This document shows, in pieces, positions 5,547-6,459 of a stretch of 6,459 nucleotides of DNA. The first letter of the stretch is position 1. Each line of letters begins with the position of its first letter. The notes beneath the pieces are model-generated. The model saw only the letters and a list, made by a program, of their open reading frames with translations, was not told the DNA's origin and did not search any database. The stretch spans positions 1-6,459 of the forward strand of contig JAFAGF010000186.1 of assembly GCA_023422975.1 (NCBI GenBank), given 5' to 3'. Both the position numbers and the translations under genes were made by a program. This DNA is from Pseudomonadota bacterium (GTDB taxonomy: Bacteria > Pseudomonadota > Gammaproteobacteria > Burkholderiales > Burkholderiaceae_C).

Positions 5547-6155
5547 TTAAATCCAACCCAGGCTGCCCAGCAGCGCGCCGGCTGCCAACATCCACAGCAG
5601 GTGCAGTTTGGTTTTCCACACCAAAGCGGCTGCGGCTGCGGTCAGTGCCCACATGGCCCACGGATGAGTGGTGTCGGTGGTGCGGGTTGCCAAAATCCAT
5701 CCAGTTGCCAGCACCATGCCCACGACCAAGGGCATCATCCCCCAGCGGAAAGCGCGTACGCTGCGCCGGGCATGGTTGCGGCGTAGCCAGCGCGTGCTGC
5801 TCCACGTCAACCAGGAACTGGGCAGCAGCATGCCACCCATGCAGACCAAACAACTGGCCAGTGCGACCAACCATGCGGTCCACCCGGTCAGGGGAGTCAT
5901 GGCGTTCAGACCGATGTTCCAGCCCAGCAAGGCCACATACATGATGTTGGGGCCGGGTGCAGCTTGTGCGATGGCGATGGAGTCGGAGAACTGGTGGGGG
6001 CTAAGCCAGCCTTGCTGCTCGACGGTGTGGCGGTACATTTCGGGTGCCGTGGCCATGGCACCGCCGACCGAGAGTAGTGACAGTGACAAGTAATAAGCCA
6101 GCAGGTGCAGCCAGCCCGCAGCATCCAGTGTCAACGGGGTCAGGGCTTCATTCAT
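5547..6155 (-). CDS. chrA: Chromate transporter, CHR family half-protein (second gene of the pair)
   Basis: This 202-residue single-domain (short-chain) member of the chromate ion transporter family is a polytopic inner-membrane protein. Characteristic CHR blocks are LSLLSVGGAMATAPEMYRHTVEQ (starting at residue 25), where GG and PEM are conserved, GWLSPHQFSDSIAIAQAAPGPN (49-70) and then ALLGWNIG. Several hydrophobic helices follow to the C-terminus. Full-length bidomain ChrA is about 400 aa; split systems encode two homologous halves of about 200 aa that work together. The start at 6155 is chosen because its ATG overlaps the upstream half's TGA stop (ATGA), which suggests translational coupling. 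An in-frame ATG at 6173 is possible, and the open frame continues to 6281 inside the upstream gene. The gene ends 3 bp from the convergent sirtuin stop. The substrate is inferred from family; chromate export is known for some members but not all. Confidence 0.9.
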   Translation of the reverse strand: MNEALTPLTLDAAGWLHLLAYYLSLSLLSVGGAMATAPEMYRHTVEQQGWLSPHQFSDSIAIAQAAPGPNIMYVALLGWNIGLNAMTPLTGWTAWLVALASCLVCMGGMLLPSSWLTWSSTRWLRRNHARRSVRAFRWGMMPLVVGMVLATGWILATRTTDTTHPWAMWALTAAAAALVWKTKLHLLWMLAAGALLGSLGWI

Positions 6156-6459
6156 GGGGTTAGCCGTTTCCATGTGACGGCGCAGCCGATGCCGCCCACC
6201 ATGGGGAGCACCCACCACAGTGGCCAGCGCAAAAACACCACCATGGCAAAGGCGGCCATGCTCAACAGCCAGCCTAGCCACAGCGGTAGTGGGTGTTTGT
6301 GCAGCGATGCAGACAGTTTGAGTCCGGTGCCCAGCACCAGGCCTGCAGCCACCGCGCCCATGCCACGCAAAGCGCCGCTCACGGCAGGGTGGCTGGCGTA
6401 TTGCAGGTACAGACTGCCCAGCAGCAACACCAGCAGGGTCGGAGCCAGCAGCATGCCTG
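6152..6459 (-). CDS. chrA: Chromate transporter, CHR family half-protein (first gene of the pair), partial at right edge
   Basis: Only the last 102 codons are visible; the start lies beyond 6459. The visible part begins GMLLAPTLLVLLLGSLYLQY, the segment that in CHR domains follows the APGP motif and precedes a relative of the xxLxGxxAAVxGL block, here VSGALRGMGAVAAGLVLGTG. Two or three further hydrophobic helices follow (about LPLWLGWLLSMAAFAMVVFL and WWVLPMVGGIGCAV), ending KRLTP. It is homologous in layout to the downstream half and ends with a stop overlapping that gene's ATG by 4 bp, so the two form an operon and presumably a heteromeric transporter. The conserved GG and APGPN motifs should lie just outside the window. 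Any regulator gene would also lie to the right. Confidence 0.85.
   Translation of the reverse strand, partial: GMLLAPTLLVLLLGSLYLQYASHPAVSGALRGMGAVAAGLVLGTGLKLSASLHKHPLPLWLGWLLSMAAFAMVVFLRWPLWWVLPMVGGIGCAVTWKRLTP

Noticed and set aside
6156..6281. Longer start for the second CHR half-protein (open frame to 6281)
   Set aside because: The extra residues lie inside the upstream half-protein gene in another frame, while the ATG at 6155 forms a classic ATGA overlap and fits the family length.
1..6459. CRISPR arrays, tRNA/rRNA genes, insertion sequences, phage or toxin-antitoxin modules
   Set aside because: No spaced direct repeats, tRNA-like cloverleaf, transposase motifs or paired small toxin/antitoxin frames were seen; the window is densely filled by ordinary genes.

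Overview
This window looks like ordinary chromosomal DNA from a betaproteobacterium of the order Burkholderiales, most likely family Comamonadaceae. I base that on the fairly GC-rich codon use, the protein sequences as I recall their relatives, the tesA/ybbA head-to-head pair, and a short intergenic motif (ATAGCTATTAGCGC) resembling repeats I remember from that family. No sequence search was possible, so the placement is inference. Nothing points to a phage, plasmid, insertion sequence, CRISPR array or RNA gene.

Layout, left to right. A 58-residue Lys/Arg/Glu-rich protein that must use a TTG start (39-215, +) ends at a perfect 30-bp palindromic terminator. That terminator also serves tesA, which converges from the right. 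tesA (GDSL/SGNH esterase-thioesterase, -) and ybbA (LolD/YbbA-type ABC ATPase, +) are divergent, and their longest plausible start codons overlap inside one CATG. A DUF3297 gene (1692-1940, +) follows and closes with a strong terminator. A small predicted secreted protein with two cysteines (2080-2439, +) then converges on sstT, a Na+/serine-threonine symporter (2601-3815, -). A hairpin terminator lies between those two.

The largest non-coding gap (3816-4004) separates sstT from the divergent rlmB gene. It carries a plausible sstT promoter overlapped by one inverted repeat, and a second inverted repeat of the same geometry closer to rlmB. rlmB (23S rRNA 2'-O-ribose methyltransferase) is followed 24 bp later by a class III (SIRT5/CobB-like) sirtuin; the two are probably co-transcribed. 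The sirtuin ends 3 bp from the stop of a convergent gene pair encoding a split (two half-protein) CHR-family chromate transporter. The two halves overlap by ATGA, and the upstream half runs off the right edge.

The genes form small independent units: envelope/lipid hydrolase and ABC ATPase, amino-acid uptake, rRNA modification plus NAD-dependent deacylation, and anion transport. They do not form one pathway. I did not find a convincing undescribed system. The items most worth a second look are the compact tesA/ybbA start overlap, the paired inverted repeats upstream of sstT/rlmB, the uncharacterised small secreted protein, and the ABC ATPase without an adjacent permease.
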